A stretch of 64,000 nt of DNA. It comes from Mesorhizobium erdmanii USDA 3471 (GTDB lineage: Bacteria > Pseudomonadota > Alphaproteobacteria > Rhizobiales > Rhizobiaceae). This document shows, piece after piece, positions 53,009 to 60,709 of the stretch. The notes under the pieces are model-generated. The model was not told where the DNA came from, made no database searches, and saw only the letters and a program-made list of their open reading frames with translations. Made by a program: the position numbers and the translations under genes. The stretch spans positions 64,501 through 128,500 of the forward strand of contig NZ_AXAE01000023.1 of NCBI RefSeq assembly GCF_000472705.1. The letters run 5' to 3'. The stretch's first letter is position 1, and each line of letters starts with the position of its first letter.

Positions 53009-53331
53009 AGGATTCCTCCCTAAGTCGCCCGGTGAACGTTACGGAAGCTCCGTCAGGATAGGCGTGGCCCTAAACAGAACTTTATCAATAAAAAACATTT
53101 ACGCTATTTTGATAGTGCATCGACATGGACGATGCAAGCGATGTTTCGCGCCTGTCCGCCCTTGGGCAGGCAGAGACACATTCAGGCACCGCCCCTCCCT
53201 GGACACGGCCAAGTGCTCCCGTTCCGTTCCGCTAGTACATGGAATATTAATTCCATGTACTAGTCAATATGGAACATTCATTCTTTTCGCAGGGTCGCGA
53301 CTTTGTGAAGTCGGGCCCGCTGGTGCCGGCT
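53009..53331. other. 323-base promoter region with long palindrome
   Basis: No gene is seen. It holds an AT-rich stretch (53080-53125) suitable for a promoter facing the binding-protein gene and the 32-bp palindrome at 53232-53263. The stop of the aldo/keto reductase gene is at 53332, so that gene's transcript end and the importer promoter share this region. Confidence 0.55.
53232..53263. promoter_or_regulatory. 32-bp perfect palindrome, candidate operator
   Basis: CTAGTACATGGAAT-ATTA-ATTCCATGTACTAG has two identical 14-base arms. The half-site is unlike those of the ATCTGGT family. The most likely ligand protein is the tandem-HTH GntR regulator at 56230, the only regulator of this locus. 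Lack of a T-run argues against a terminator, although it could also act as one. Confidence 0.6.
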
Positions 53332-54330
53332 TCAGGCCAGCGTCTGCACCACGGTGTAGGCACGATATTTTTCGTATTCCGTCCGCGGCACGTCAACCTC
53401 GAGCAGTTCGAGGTTGCGTGTCAGGTTCGTCAGTTTGGCGGTCCCGGTCAGCACGGTGGCGACCGTTGGCTCATCCAGGGGAAACTGAAAAGCCGCGGCG
53501 GCCAGCGGGTAGCCACCTTCGCCGGCGATCTTCTCCATGGCGTCGACCCGGTCGAGCACATCACGACTGGCGGGCTGGTAGTCGAAATGCGCGCCTTGCA
53601 CTGGCCCGGTCGCCAATATGCCGGAGTTGAAGACGCCGCCGATGACGAGCGATGTCTGTTGCGATCGGCACAACGGCAGCAGCTCCGCTTCCGCGCTGCG
53701 GTCAAGCAAGGAATAGCGGCTGGCGAGCAGGATGCAGTCGAGCGGCGCCCGGCGCATCACATCGAGGCAGATCTGGACCTCGTTGACGCCGAGCCCGTAG
53801 GCGGCAATCGTGCCGGAGCGTTTCAGCTCATCGAGTGCCTTGAGCCCGCCATCCATCAGCTGGCGAAAGTGCAACTTGGTCTTCTCGACGCCATGCGTGT
53901 AGGCGCCGATGTCGTGCACATAGAGGATATCGATCTTGTTCAGGCCAAGTCGCGCATAACTGAAGTCGACCGACCGCATGATGCCGTCATAGGAATAGTC
54001 GTAGTCGACCGCGAAGGGCAGCGGATCGACATAGGAGTGATCGGGCACCTGGTCTTCCGGCACCGGACGGAAAAGACGTCCGACCTTGGTCGACAGCACA
54101 TAGGAATCGCGCGGCTTGTAGCGCAGGAAATCGCCGAAGCGTCGCTCCGACAGACCGAAACCGTAGAAGGGCGCGGTGTCGAAATATCGCAAGCCCGCCT
54201 CCCAGGCGCCTTGCAGCGTCTCCATCGCCGCCTCGCGCGAACAGGCGCGGTAGAGGCCGCCGATGGCGGCACCACCGAAACTCACCTCGGTGACCTCGAG
54301 CGCCGTCTGGCCGATGCGGCGTTTTTCCAT
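53332..54330 (-). CDS. Aldo/keto reductase, fucose/aldose dehydrogenase-like
   Basis: A 332-residue TIM-barrel oxidoreductase. The catalytic tetrad Asp-Tyr-Lys-His is seen as FDTAPFYG (Asp, Tyr; about 50-57), STKVGR (Lys; about 80-85) and YVHDIG (His). The sequence resembles D-threo-aldose/L-fucose dehydrogenases, which oxidise an aldose to its lactone. It lies between a UxaA-type sugar-acid dehydratase and a sugar importer, which fits an aldose to aldonate to 2-keto-3-deoxy-acid pathway. Confidence 0.88.
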   Translation of the reverse strand: MEKRRIGQTALEVTEVSFGGAAIGGLYRACSREAAMETLQGAWEAGLRYFDTAPFYGFGLSERRFGDFLRYKPRDSYVLSTKVGRLFRPVPEDQVPDHSYVDPLPFAVDYDYSYDGIMRSVDFSYARLGLNKIDILYVHDIGAYTHGVEKTKLHFRQLMDGGLKALDELKRSGTIAAYGLGVNEVQICLDVMRRAPLDCILLASRYSLLDRSAEAELLPLCRSQQTSLVIGGVFNSGILATGPVQGAHFDYQPASRDVLDRVDAMEKIAGEGGYPLAAAAFQFPLDEPTVATVLTGTAKLTNLTRNLELLEVDVPRTEYEKYRAYTVVQTLA

Positions 54331-54390
54331 GCAAAGCCTCCCCTTTGCCGGCCGTTGCCCGGCCCGGCAGTCTACCATATGTCAGTCGGA

Positions 54391-54476
54391 TTCAGAGCAA
54401 TTCCAGGAAAAGTGAGTAGCGGTTTTCCCGGGAGAAGCGCATGGCGCATCCCCTAGGAATTGCTCAGAGAATTAGA
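54391..54476. repeat. Rhizobial mosaic repeat with inverted ends
   Basis: GAGCAATTCCAGGAAAAGTG followed by AGTAGCGGTTTTCCCGGGAG and, at the other end, GGAATTGCTCAGAGAATTAG. GAGCAATTCC and GGAATTGCTC are inverted repeats. This is the well-known element type found after genes in Mesorhizobium and Sinorhizobium. It fills the gap between the dehydratase and aldo/keto reductase genes. Confidence 0.6.
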
Positions 54477-55977
54477 GCGTCGCGCCGAGATGCCAGGGCA
54501 CAAACTCGTTGTCGCCATAGCCGAAATCCTCGCTTTTGGTCTTGCGGCCAGAAGCCGTCTCGACAATCAGTTCGAAGATCTCGCGGCCCATGCCGGCGAT
54601 GGTCTTTTCGCCCGAGGCGATGACGCCGCAATTGACGTCCATGTCCTCTTCCATCTGATGATACATGGTCGAGTTGGTGGCGACCTTGATCGACGGTGTC
54701 GGCCGGCAACCGAAGCAGGACCCGCGGCCGGTGGTGAAGACGATCACATTGGCGCCGCCGGCGACCTGGCCGGTGGCCGAGACCGGGTCGTAGCCGGGCG
54801 TATCCATGAACACCAGCCCGTTGCCGGTGACCTTTTCAGCATAGCCGAAGACGCCGTTGAGCGGCGTCTGGCCGCCCTTGGCAACCGCGCCCAGCGACTT
54901 CTCCAGGATGGTGGTGAGGCCGCCGCGCTTGTTGCCGGGCGAGGGGTTGTTGTCGATCGAGGCGCCATGCTTGGCGACGTGGTCTTCCCACCACTTCACA
55001 TAGCCATCGAGCTTTTGGGCGATCTCGGGCGTCGCCGCGCGGTAGGCGAGCAGATGCTCGGCGCCATAGATTTCCGTGGTCTCGGAGAGGATGCCGATGC
55101 CGCCGACGCCGGCCAGAATGTCGACGGCCGCGCCCAGCGCCGGATTGGCCGTGATGCCCGACATGCCGTCGGAGCCGCCGCACTGCAGGCCGACGACGAT
55201 CTCCGAGACCGGGATCGGCTCGCGCTTCAGCTGGCCGACTTCCTCGGCGATCTCAGCCAGCACCCCCATCGCCTTTTCCACCGATTTGCGCGACCCGCCG
55301 GCGTCCTGGATGTTGAAATGGCGTTTGCCGGCGGCGACGCCCTTCTGGCCGTAGAGGGTGAGCTGGTTCACCTCGCAGCCGAGGCCGACCATCAGCACGC
55401 CGCCGAAATTCGGGTGGCGGGCATAGCCGGCCAGCGTGCGGTGCAGCACCATCATGCCGTCGCCGGTGCCGCTCATGCCGCAGCCCTGGCCGTGGACGAT
55501 GGGCACGAAGCCGTCGATGCCGGGATATTTCGGCAGCAAGGTCCGGTTGGCGGTGTCGGCGATGGAATGGCAGACCGTGGCCGAGCAATTGACGCTGGCG
55601 ACGATGCCGATGAAGTTGCGTGTGCCGGCCCGGCCGTCGGCACGTCGATAACCCATGAAGGTGCGGGCGCGGTCGGCTTCGGTCGCATGCTCGGCCTCGC
55701 TTGGCGGTACCACCGGCAGGCGGCCGGCCTCGAAAACCAGATTGTGCGAATGGACGTGCTCGCCCGGCGCGATGTCCTGCGTGGCGCGGCCGATTGCCTG
55801 GGCATATTTGACCACGGCTTCGCCGGCGGCAATCGGCTTGATCGCCACCTTGTGGCCGGGCTCGATGACGGCGGTGGCAGACGCACCGCCCGGCAGAACG
55901 GTGCCGATCTCGATGCGGCCATTGGCAACGGCGACATTGTCGGCGGGGGACAGAAGAATGGTGTTGGAGACGTTCAC
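54472..55977 (-). CDS. UxaA-family sugar-acid dehydratase (altronate/galactarate dehydratase-like)
   Basis: A 501-residue enzyme. An N-terminal SAF domain (about 1-95, including EPGHKVAI and GEHVHSHNL) is followed by the UxaA core with GYRRADGRAGTRN, ASVNCSATVC, GCGMSGTGD, LQCGGSDGMSGITANPA and GRGSCFGCRP, which carry the conserved cysteines of this iron-dependent family. Such enzymes dehydrate aldonates/aldarates to 2-keto-3-deoxy acids. Divergent from the GntR regulator gene and followed by the aldo/keto reductase. Substrate not determinable. Confidence 0.92.
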   Translation of the reverse strand: MNVSNTILLSPADNVAVANGRIEIGTVLPGGASATAVIEPGHKVAIKPIAAGEAVVKYAQAIGRATQDIAPGEHVHSHNLVFEAGRLPVVPPSEAEHATEADRARTFMGYRRADGRAGTRNFIGIVASVNCSATVCHSIADTANRTLLPKYPGIDGFVPIVHGQGCGMSGTGDGMMVLHRTLAGYARHPNFGGVLMVGLGCEVNQLTLYGQKGVAAGKRHFNIQDAGGSRKSVEKAMGVLAEIAEEVGQLKREPIPVSEIVVGLQCGGSDGMSGITANPALGAAVDILAGVGGIGILSETTEIYGAEHLLAYRAATPEIAQKLDGYVKWWEDHVAKHGASIDNNPSPGNKRGGLTTILEKSLGAVAKGGQTPLNGVFGYAEKVTGNGLVFMDTPGYDPVSATGQVAGGANVIVFTTGRGSCFGCRPTPSIKVATNSTMYHQMEEDMDVNCGVIASGEKTIAGMGREIFELIVETASGRKTKSEDFGYGDNEFVPWHLGATL

Positions 55978-56049
55978 GGGCGGTTTCCTGGGTGATCCTG
56001 GGATGCGCGGATTGACACGCGCCTGTTAAGAGTTAATGTCTTTTATCGT

Positions 56050-56080
56050 GAAAAAACAGTTTTGCGTCAATTGTTTTTTC
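56050..56080. promoter_or_regulatory. Inverted repeat between UxaA-type gene and GntR regulator
   Basis: GAAAAAACA (56050-56058) and TGTTTTTTC (56072-56080) are exact inverted copies, 22 bases centre to centre, about two helical turns. It lies between the divergent dehydratase and GntR genes and is a candidate binding site for the regulator, possibly involving its two DNA-binding domains. Confidence 0.5.
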
Positions 56081-56229
56081 GCAGGCGCTGCGCGTGCCTC
56101 TGGCAGTGGCGGCGCGGCAAACAACGGACGGGACCCCAGCGAAAGCGTTTCCTGCTTTTCAGGGTCATGGGAACGTCATATTGCGCTTCAAGCCGGCCAC
56201 CGCAAGCGCCGGCACGAGTGGGGCAGGGA

Positions 56230-57132
56230 ATGTCGAAGAGCAACAACGTCTACAAGGACGCCTACAACAGGTGCCTCAGGCTGCTCGACGAAACGCGCAG
56301 CCTGCCGTCGGAACCGGAACTGGGCGCGCTGCTCGGCGTCAGCCGCACCACCGTGCGCAGCATCCTGACGCGCATGGAGGAAACCGGGCTGATCGCCTGG
56401 AACAAGCGCGCCAAGACGGTGCTGCGAGACCCGCATCCCGATGATTTCTTCCCCGAGGAGGAGACCGACACGCTGGCCGAGATCATCGAGCGCTCGTTCA
56501 TGCGGCGGCTGCTCGCTGGCGGCGCCGAAGCCGGCATGCAAATCAACGAGCTCGAACTGGCGCGCGAGATCGGCGTCGGCACCACCAGCGTGCGCGAGTT
56601 CCTGATCCGCTTCTCGCGCTTCGGCCTGATCGAGAAACGCCGTAACAGCCACTGGGTGCTCAAGGGCTTTACGCGGGCTTTCGCGCTCGAACTGACCGAA
56701 ATCCGCGAGATGTTCGAACTGCGTTCGGCGGCCGCCTTCGCCGCGCTGCCGCAGGATAGCGCGGTCTGGGCCGATCTCGACCGCCTGGAGGCCGAACACC
56801 GTCTGTTGGCCAGCGAGATCGCCACCCGCTTCAATGAGTTCTCGGAGTTGGACGAGCGCTTTCACCGGCTCATCCATCGCGCTTCGCGCAACCGCTTCAT
56901 CGTCGATTTCTACGATGTCATCGCCATGATCTTCCATTACCACTACCAGTGGAACAAGGCGCAGGAACGCGAGCGCAATGAAGTCGCGGTCGGCGAGCAT
57001 CTTGCCTATATCGAGGCGCTCAAATCGCGCGATCTCGGCAAGGTCGACGCCGCCTGCCGCAAACACCTGAAGTCGGCGCGCCAGACATTGCTGACGTCGA
57101 TCCCGGAAAACCGACCCTCGCAAAAACCCTGA
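56230..57132 (+). CDS. GntR-family regulator with two winged-helix domains and FCD domain
   Basis: A 300-residue regulator. Residues about 8-67 form one winged helix (LPSEPELGALLGVSRTTVRSI), about 90-150 a second (MQINELELAREIGVGTTSVREFL), and the rest an FCD-type effector domain with DERFHRLIHRASRNRFI. Two tandem DNA-binding domains are unusual for GntR proteins, although a fusion of this design occurs in some sugar-acid regulators. The ATG at 56230 follows AGGGA. It is divergent from the UxaA-type gene and probably controls it and the importer. Confidence 0.87.
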   Translation: MSKSNNVYKDAYNRCLRLLDETRSLPSEPELGALLGVSRTTVRSILTRMEETGLIAWNKRAKTVLRDPHPDDFFPEEETDTLAEIIERSFMRRLLAGGAEAGMQINELELAREIGVGTTSVREFLIRFSRFGLIEKRRNSHWVLKGFTRAFALELTEIREMFELRSAAAFAALPQDSAVWADLDRLEAEHRLLASEIATRFNEFSELDERFHRLIHRASRNRFIVDFYDVIAMIFHYHYQWNKAQERERNEVAVGEHLAYIEALKSRDLGKVDAACRKHLKSARQTLLTSIPENRPSQKP

Positions 57133-57180
57133 GCCGCATCGGCAAGGCCAAGACGCAGCTCAACTTTCTGTTTTATGCCT

Positions 57181-57222
57181 GTCGTCGTCCCAAAACCGCT
57201 GCGCACTTTTCGGCGACATCCA
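57181..57222. repeat. Rhizobial mosaic repeat fragment
   Basis: GTCGTCCCAAAACCGCTGCG followed by CACTTTTCGGCGACATCC is a further diverged copy of the element at 985-1054. It lies in the 186-base gap between the GntR gene and the copper locus. Confidence 0.4.
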
Positions 57223-57318
57223 CCAGTCGCGCCGCGTTGCCGCAGCATCGAATTGCCGATTTTCGGCCTGACGCTACCATGATAGGTATGTTTCCAGGTC
57301 GCCGAAGAGGCAAATCGT

Positions 57319-57702
57319 TTGAACAGCCGGGGGACACGCTGGAGCATGCCGGTCGCGCTTGTCGCGGCCTACCTGCTGCTGCTCCAGTCGACGCTCGGCG
57401 CGTTTGCCTTCGGCACGGGGCCGAATGCCGCGCAGCTCGACGCTTTCGGCAATGTCATCTGTAGCCACGATGGCGCCACCCAGCTTCCTGGCAGCGACCA
57501 GCACCCGTCGCACCTGCCGGCTTGCTGCACGCTTGGCTGCAGCATGTTTTCATCGGCCTTCGCCCCGCCATCCGATGCCGGGCTAGCCTTGGCCAGCCTG
57601 TCCTTTGAAGCGGTCGCCTTCGTCTTCCCGGCGAGCATTCATCTCGACTTCGCGCGCGAACGCTCGCCGTCGAACCCGCGCGCGCCGCCGCTGGCGGCCT
57701 GA
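57319..57702 (+). CDS. Exported DUF2946-type protein, cysteine/histidine-rich (copper locus)
   Basis: A 127-residue small protein beginning with a TTG (57319, about nine bases after AGAGG); an ATG at 57346 is the alternative. The N-terminal hydrophobic segment (about 10-30) is a signal or anchor. The middle has CSHD..H..H..CC..C spacing (CSHDGATQL... DQHPSHLPACCTLGC), typical of DUF2946 proteins, which occur in copper-related operons. Metal binding is plausible but not shown. First gene of the copper cluster. Confidence 0.7.
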   Translation: MNSRGTRWSMPVALVAAYLLLLQSTLGAFAFGTGPNAAQLDAFGNVICSHDGATQLPGSDQHPSHLPACCTLGCSMFSSAFAPPSDAGLALASLSFEAVAFVFPASIHLDFARERSPSNPRAPPLAA

Positions 57703-57799
57703 GCCAAATTGTCCGGTGAAACCTTTCGCCGGCCCACCTATCCAAAGATCAAACGGCTCGCGACCGGCGACGGCGCGATCATCACTTCATGGAGCAACC

Positions 57800-58348
57800 A
57801 TGTCCTATTCCTTCCCAATCGCCCCGCGTCCCATGCTCGGCCGCAACAGATCCGTCCGGCGCACCCTAGAGCAGCGTCTCGGCATTGCCGTGTTGGCCTT
57901 TGTCGTGTTGTTTTTAGGCGCCCAGACGGTCTCCGCGCATGAATTCAAAGTCGGCGATCTCGAGATCGGGCATCCCTGGTCGCGTGCCACGCCGGCCGGC
58001 GCCAAGGTGGCCGGCGGCTATCTCACCATCACCAACAATGGCAGCACGCCGGACCGGCTGGTGTCGATTAGCTCCGATATCTCCGGAAAGGCCGAGCTGC
58101 ACGAAATGGGCGTCAAGGACGGCGTCATGACCATGCGGCCGGTTACCGGCGGTCTCGAAATTCCGGCCGGCGGCAAGGTCGTTCTGGGTCCCGGCAGCTA
58201 TCATGTGATGTTCATGGATTTGAAACAGGCACCCAAGCAAGGCGAGATGTTTGCCGCCACGCTGACCTTCGAAAAGGCCGGGACGGTGACGATCAAATTC
58301 GCCGTGCAAGCCCTTGGCAGCGCGGCACCCCAAGAAGACAACGACTAA
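57800..58348 (+). CDS. PCu(A)C-family periplasmic copper chaperone
   Basis: A 182-residue secreted protein of the PCu(A)C family, which deliver Cu(I) to cytochrome oxidase in the periplasm. The signal peptide ends near VSA, so the mature protein should begin HEFKVGDLEIGHPWSR. The copper motif H-x-M-x10-M-x21-H-x-M appears as LHEMGV...VMTM...YHVMFM. The N-terminal part before the hydrophobic core (about 20 residues) is longer than usual. Start ATG after GGAG. Confidence 0.9.
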   Translation: MSYSFPIAPRPMLGRNRSVRRTLEQRLGIAVLAFVVLFLGAQTVSAHEFKVGDLEIGHPWSRATPAGAKVAGGYLTITNNGSTPDRLVSISSDISGKAELHEMGVKDGVMTMRPVTGGLEIPAGGKVVLGPGSYHVMFMDLKQAPKQGEMFAATLTFEKAGTVTIKFAVQALGSAAPQEDND

Positions 58349-58387
58349 ACCGGCCGTCGTACCGATCAGGATTCTAGAGGGACCATC

Positions 58388-58906
58388 ATGAACAAGTATC
58401 TTTTGGCGGCCGCAGCGCTTCTGGTGCTGGGGACGAACGTCGCCTTTGCGCACATCACGCTCGAAACGCAGGAAGCGGCTGTCGGATCGACCTACAAGGC
58501 GGTGCTGCGCGTGCCGCATGGTTGCGACGGCAAGGCAACGACCGCCGTGCGCGTGCAGATCCCGGAAGGGGCGATCGCGGTGAAGCCGATGCCGAAGCCG
58601 GGCTGGACCCTACAGACCAAGAAGGGCAAATATGAAGAATCCTACCACCTCTATGGCCAGGCGGTGAGCGACGGCGTCAAGGAAGTCGACTGGAGCGGCG
58701 GCAATTTGCCGGATGAATTCTATGACGAGTTCGTCTTCCGCGCCACGCTGACCGCGGATCTGCCGGCCGGCCAGAAGCTCTACTTCCCGGTGGTGCAGGA
58801 ATGCGGCGATGCCACCGACCGCTGGATCGAGATACCGGCGGCAGGGCAGGATGAAGACGCGCTGGAGAACCCGGCGCCCGGCATCAAGCTCACGCCGAAG
58901 AAATAG
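58388..58906 (+). CDS. YcnI-family copper-binding protein (DUF1775)
   Basis: A 172-residue secreted protein. After a signal peptide of about 21 residues (ending VAFA) the predicted N-terminus is HITLETQEA, and a conserved Trp follows in VDWSGG near residue 100. In YcnI domains the N-terminal histidine and this tryptophan bind one copper ion. Other family segments are VPHGCDGKATTAVRV and YFPVVQECGD, each with a cysteine. It is encoded between the PCu(A)C and CopC-CopD genes. Confidence 0.92.
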   Translation: MNKYLLAAAALLVLGTNVAFAHITLETQEAAVGSTYKAVLRVPHGCDGKATTAVRVQIPEGAIAVKPMPKPGWTLQTKKGKYEESYHLYGQAVSDGVKEVDWSGGNLPDEFYDEFVFRATLTADLPAGQKLYFPVVQECGDATDRWIEIPAAGQDEDALENPAPGIKLTPKK

Positions 58907-58916
58907 TTTTCTCCTT

Positions 58917-58943
58917 GGCGCGCTCCGATTGCCGGAGCGCGCC
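58917..58943 (+). terminator. Strong hairpin between YcnI and CopC-CopD genes
   Basis: GGCGCGCTCCG-ATTGC-CGGAGCGCGCC is a perfect 11-bp stem with a 5-base loop, 11 bases after the ycnI-type stop. No T-tract; probably an attenuator or message protector. Confidence 0.65.
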
Positions 58944-58961
58944 GCGTCACCGTGGCATGGC

Positions 58962-60596
58962 ATGACCGCAATATCGTCTCCGATGGTCGATACCACCAGC
59001 AAGCTGTCCGGCTGGCTTGCCGGTGGGCTACTGGCCCTGCTCATGGCTTTTACCGTCATGGCATCGACAGATCAGGCCTTTGCCCATGCCGCGCTGATCA
59101 AGACCGATCCGGCCGACGGTGCCGTGCTCGCACAGGCTCCGACACGGTTGTCACTGACTTTCAGCGAACCGGTTTCGCCGCTCGTGCTCACCCTGGTGAA
59201 GCCCGACGGCACGCCGCTTCCACTGACGTCCTTCCGCCTCACCGACCAGACGATCGAGATCGACAATCCGCAAGCGCTCAAGTCCGGCACCCATGTGCTG
59301 AGCTGGCGTGTCATTTCCGCCGACGGCCATCCGGTCGGCGGCTCGCTGTTGTTTTCCATCGGTGCGCCAAGCGAGCCGCCCGCCGTACCCGAAGCGGTCG
59401 ACTGGCCGCTGCGCGAGGCGATCTGGATCGGCAAGGTTTTGCTCTACATCGGTCTTTTCATGGGCGTCGGCGGCGCCTTCGCGCTGGCCTGGCTGAGTGG
59501 CGAGGGACGACCCGGTCAGCGTTTTGTCTCGGCGGCGGTGCTTTGCGGGCTGGTGGCGGCACCCTTGTCGCTCGGCTTTCAAGGGCTCGATGCGCTCGGT
59601 GCGCCGCTTTCCCATCTGGCGCAGCCGGTAATCTGGCGGACCGGGCTCGGCACCAGCTTCGGCTGGACGGTTCTGGTGGCCTTGATTTCGCTGGGGCTCG
59701 GTCTCTTGTCGCTGGCCGGCCCGCACCGGGCCGCCAAGCCCTTTGCGCTGGCCGGGCTGGCCGGCGTGGGCGCGGCACTTGCTGCCAGCGGCCACGCCGG
59801 CGCGGCCGAACCGCAATGGCTGACGCGGCCGTTGGTGTTCGTGCATGGCGCCGGCATTGGCTTCTGGGCTGGCGCGCTGGTGCCGCTCGGCCTCGCGCTG
59901 AGGCGTCAAACGGCCGATGCCGTCGTTTTCCTGCGCCGCTTCTCCTTGGCGATCCTGCCTGTCGTGGCCGTGCTTGCAACGGCCGGCATCGTGCTCGCCG
60001 TCATCCAGGTGCAGACGCCCTCGGCGTTGGTCGGTACCGCCTATGGCCGGCTGCTTCTGGTCAAGCTCGCGCTTCTGGTCTTCCTGTTCACGCTGGCCGC
60101 CGTCAACCGCTGGAAACTCACCGCCTCGGCCGAGGCGGGGGCAACGGAGGTGCAACGCAGGCTTACCCGCTCGATTTCGGTCGAGATGCTGCTCGTGCTG
60201 GCGATCTTCGGCGTGGCCGCCGGCTGGCGCTTCACGCCGCCGCCGCGGGCGCTGGCGATCGCGGCGGCGCAGCCGGTTTCGGTCCATATCCATACGCTAC
60301 AGGCGATGGCCGATCTCACCATCACACCAGGCCATGCCGGCCAGGTCGGGGCTTCGATGATCATCATGACCGGTGATTTCGGCCCGCTCGACGCCAAGGA
60401 AGTGACGCTGGTGCTGTCGAAACCCGATTCCGGCATCGAACCGCTGAAGCGCGCGGCGACCAAGCCCGGCGATGGCAGCTGGCGTGTCGACAACCTCGTC
60501 ATTCCGGTTCCCGGCCGCTGGACGGTGCGCATCGACATCCTGGTTTCGGACTTCCAGATCGTGAAGATCGAAGCGCCGGTGGACATCAGGCCGTGA
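58962..60596 (+). CDS. CopC-CopD fusion protein with C-terminal periplasmic domain
   Basis: A 544-residue protein with three parts. After a signal segment (cleavage near QAFA, giving mature N-terminal HAALIKTDPADG) comes a CopC copper-binding domain (about 40-135, with SADGHPVGGSLLF), then a CopD-like membrane region with about eight segments (150-440), then a final periplasmic domain of about 100 residues (VSVHIHTLQAMADLTITPG...) resembling FixH/YtkA-like domains. CopC-CopD handles copper across the inner membrane. Two starts are possible (58962, 58983), neither with a clear ribosome-binding site. Confidence 0.87.
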   Translation: MTAISSPMVDTTSKLSGWLAGGLLALLMAFTVMASTDQAFAHAALIKTDPADGAVLAQAPTRLSLTFSEPVSPLVLTLVKPDGTPLPLTSFRLTDQTIEIDNPQALKSGTHVLSWRVISADGHPVGGSLLFSIGAPSEPPAVPEAVDWPLREAIWIGKVLLYIGLFMGVGGAFALAWLSGEGRPGQRFVSAAVLCGLVAAPLSLGFQGLDALGAPLSHLAQPVIWRTGLGTSFGWTVLVALISLGLGLLSLAGPHRAAKPFALAGLAGVGAALAASGHAGAAEPQWLTRPLVFVHGAGIGFWAGALVPLGLALRRQTADAVVFLRRFSLAILPVVAVLATAGIVLAVIQVQTPSALVGTAYGRLLLVKLALLVFLFTLAAVNRWKLTASAEAGATEVQRRLTRSISVEMLLVLAIFGVAAGWRFTPPPRALAIAAAQPVSVHIHTLQAMADLTITPGHAGQVGASMIIMTGDFGPLDAKEVTLVLSKPDSGIEPLKRAATKPGDGSWRVDNLVIPVPGRWTVRIDILVSDFQIVKIEAPVDIRP

Positions 60597-60709
60597 TGGT
60601 CTATATGGCCGCTTGCGAAGCCAGGCGGTTGACGCGGCACTGAACGCTCGTCAATCATCCGCCAAATCGCGGGCTCCAACCAACAAGATCCGAAAGCAGG
60701 GAAGAAACG

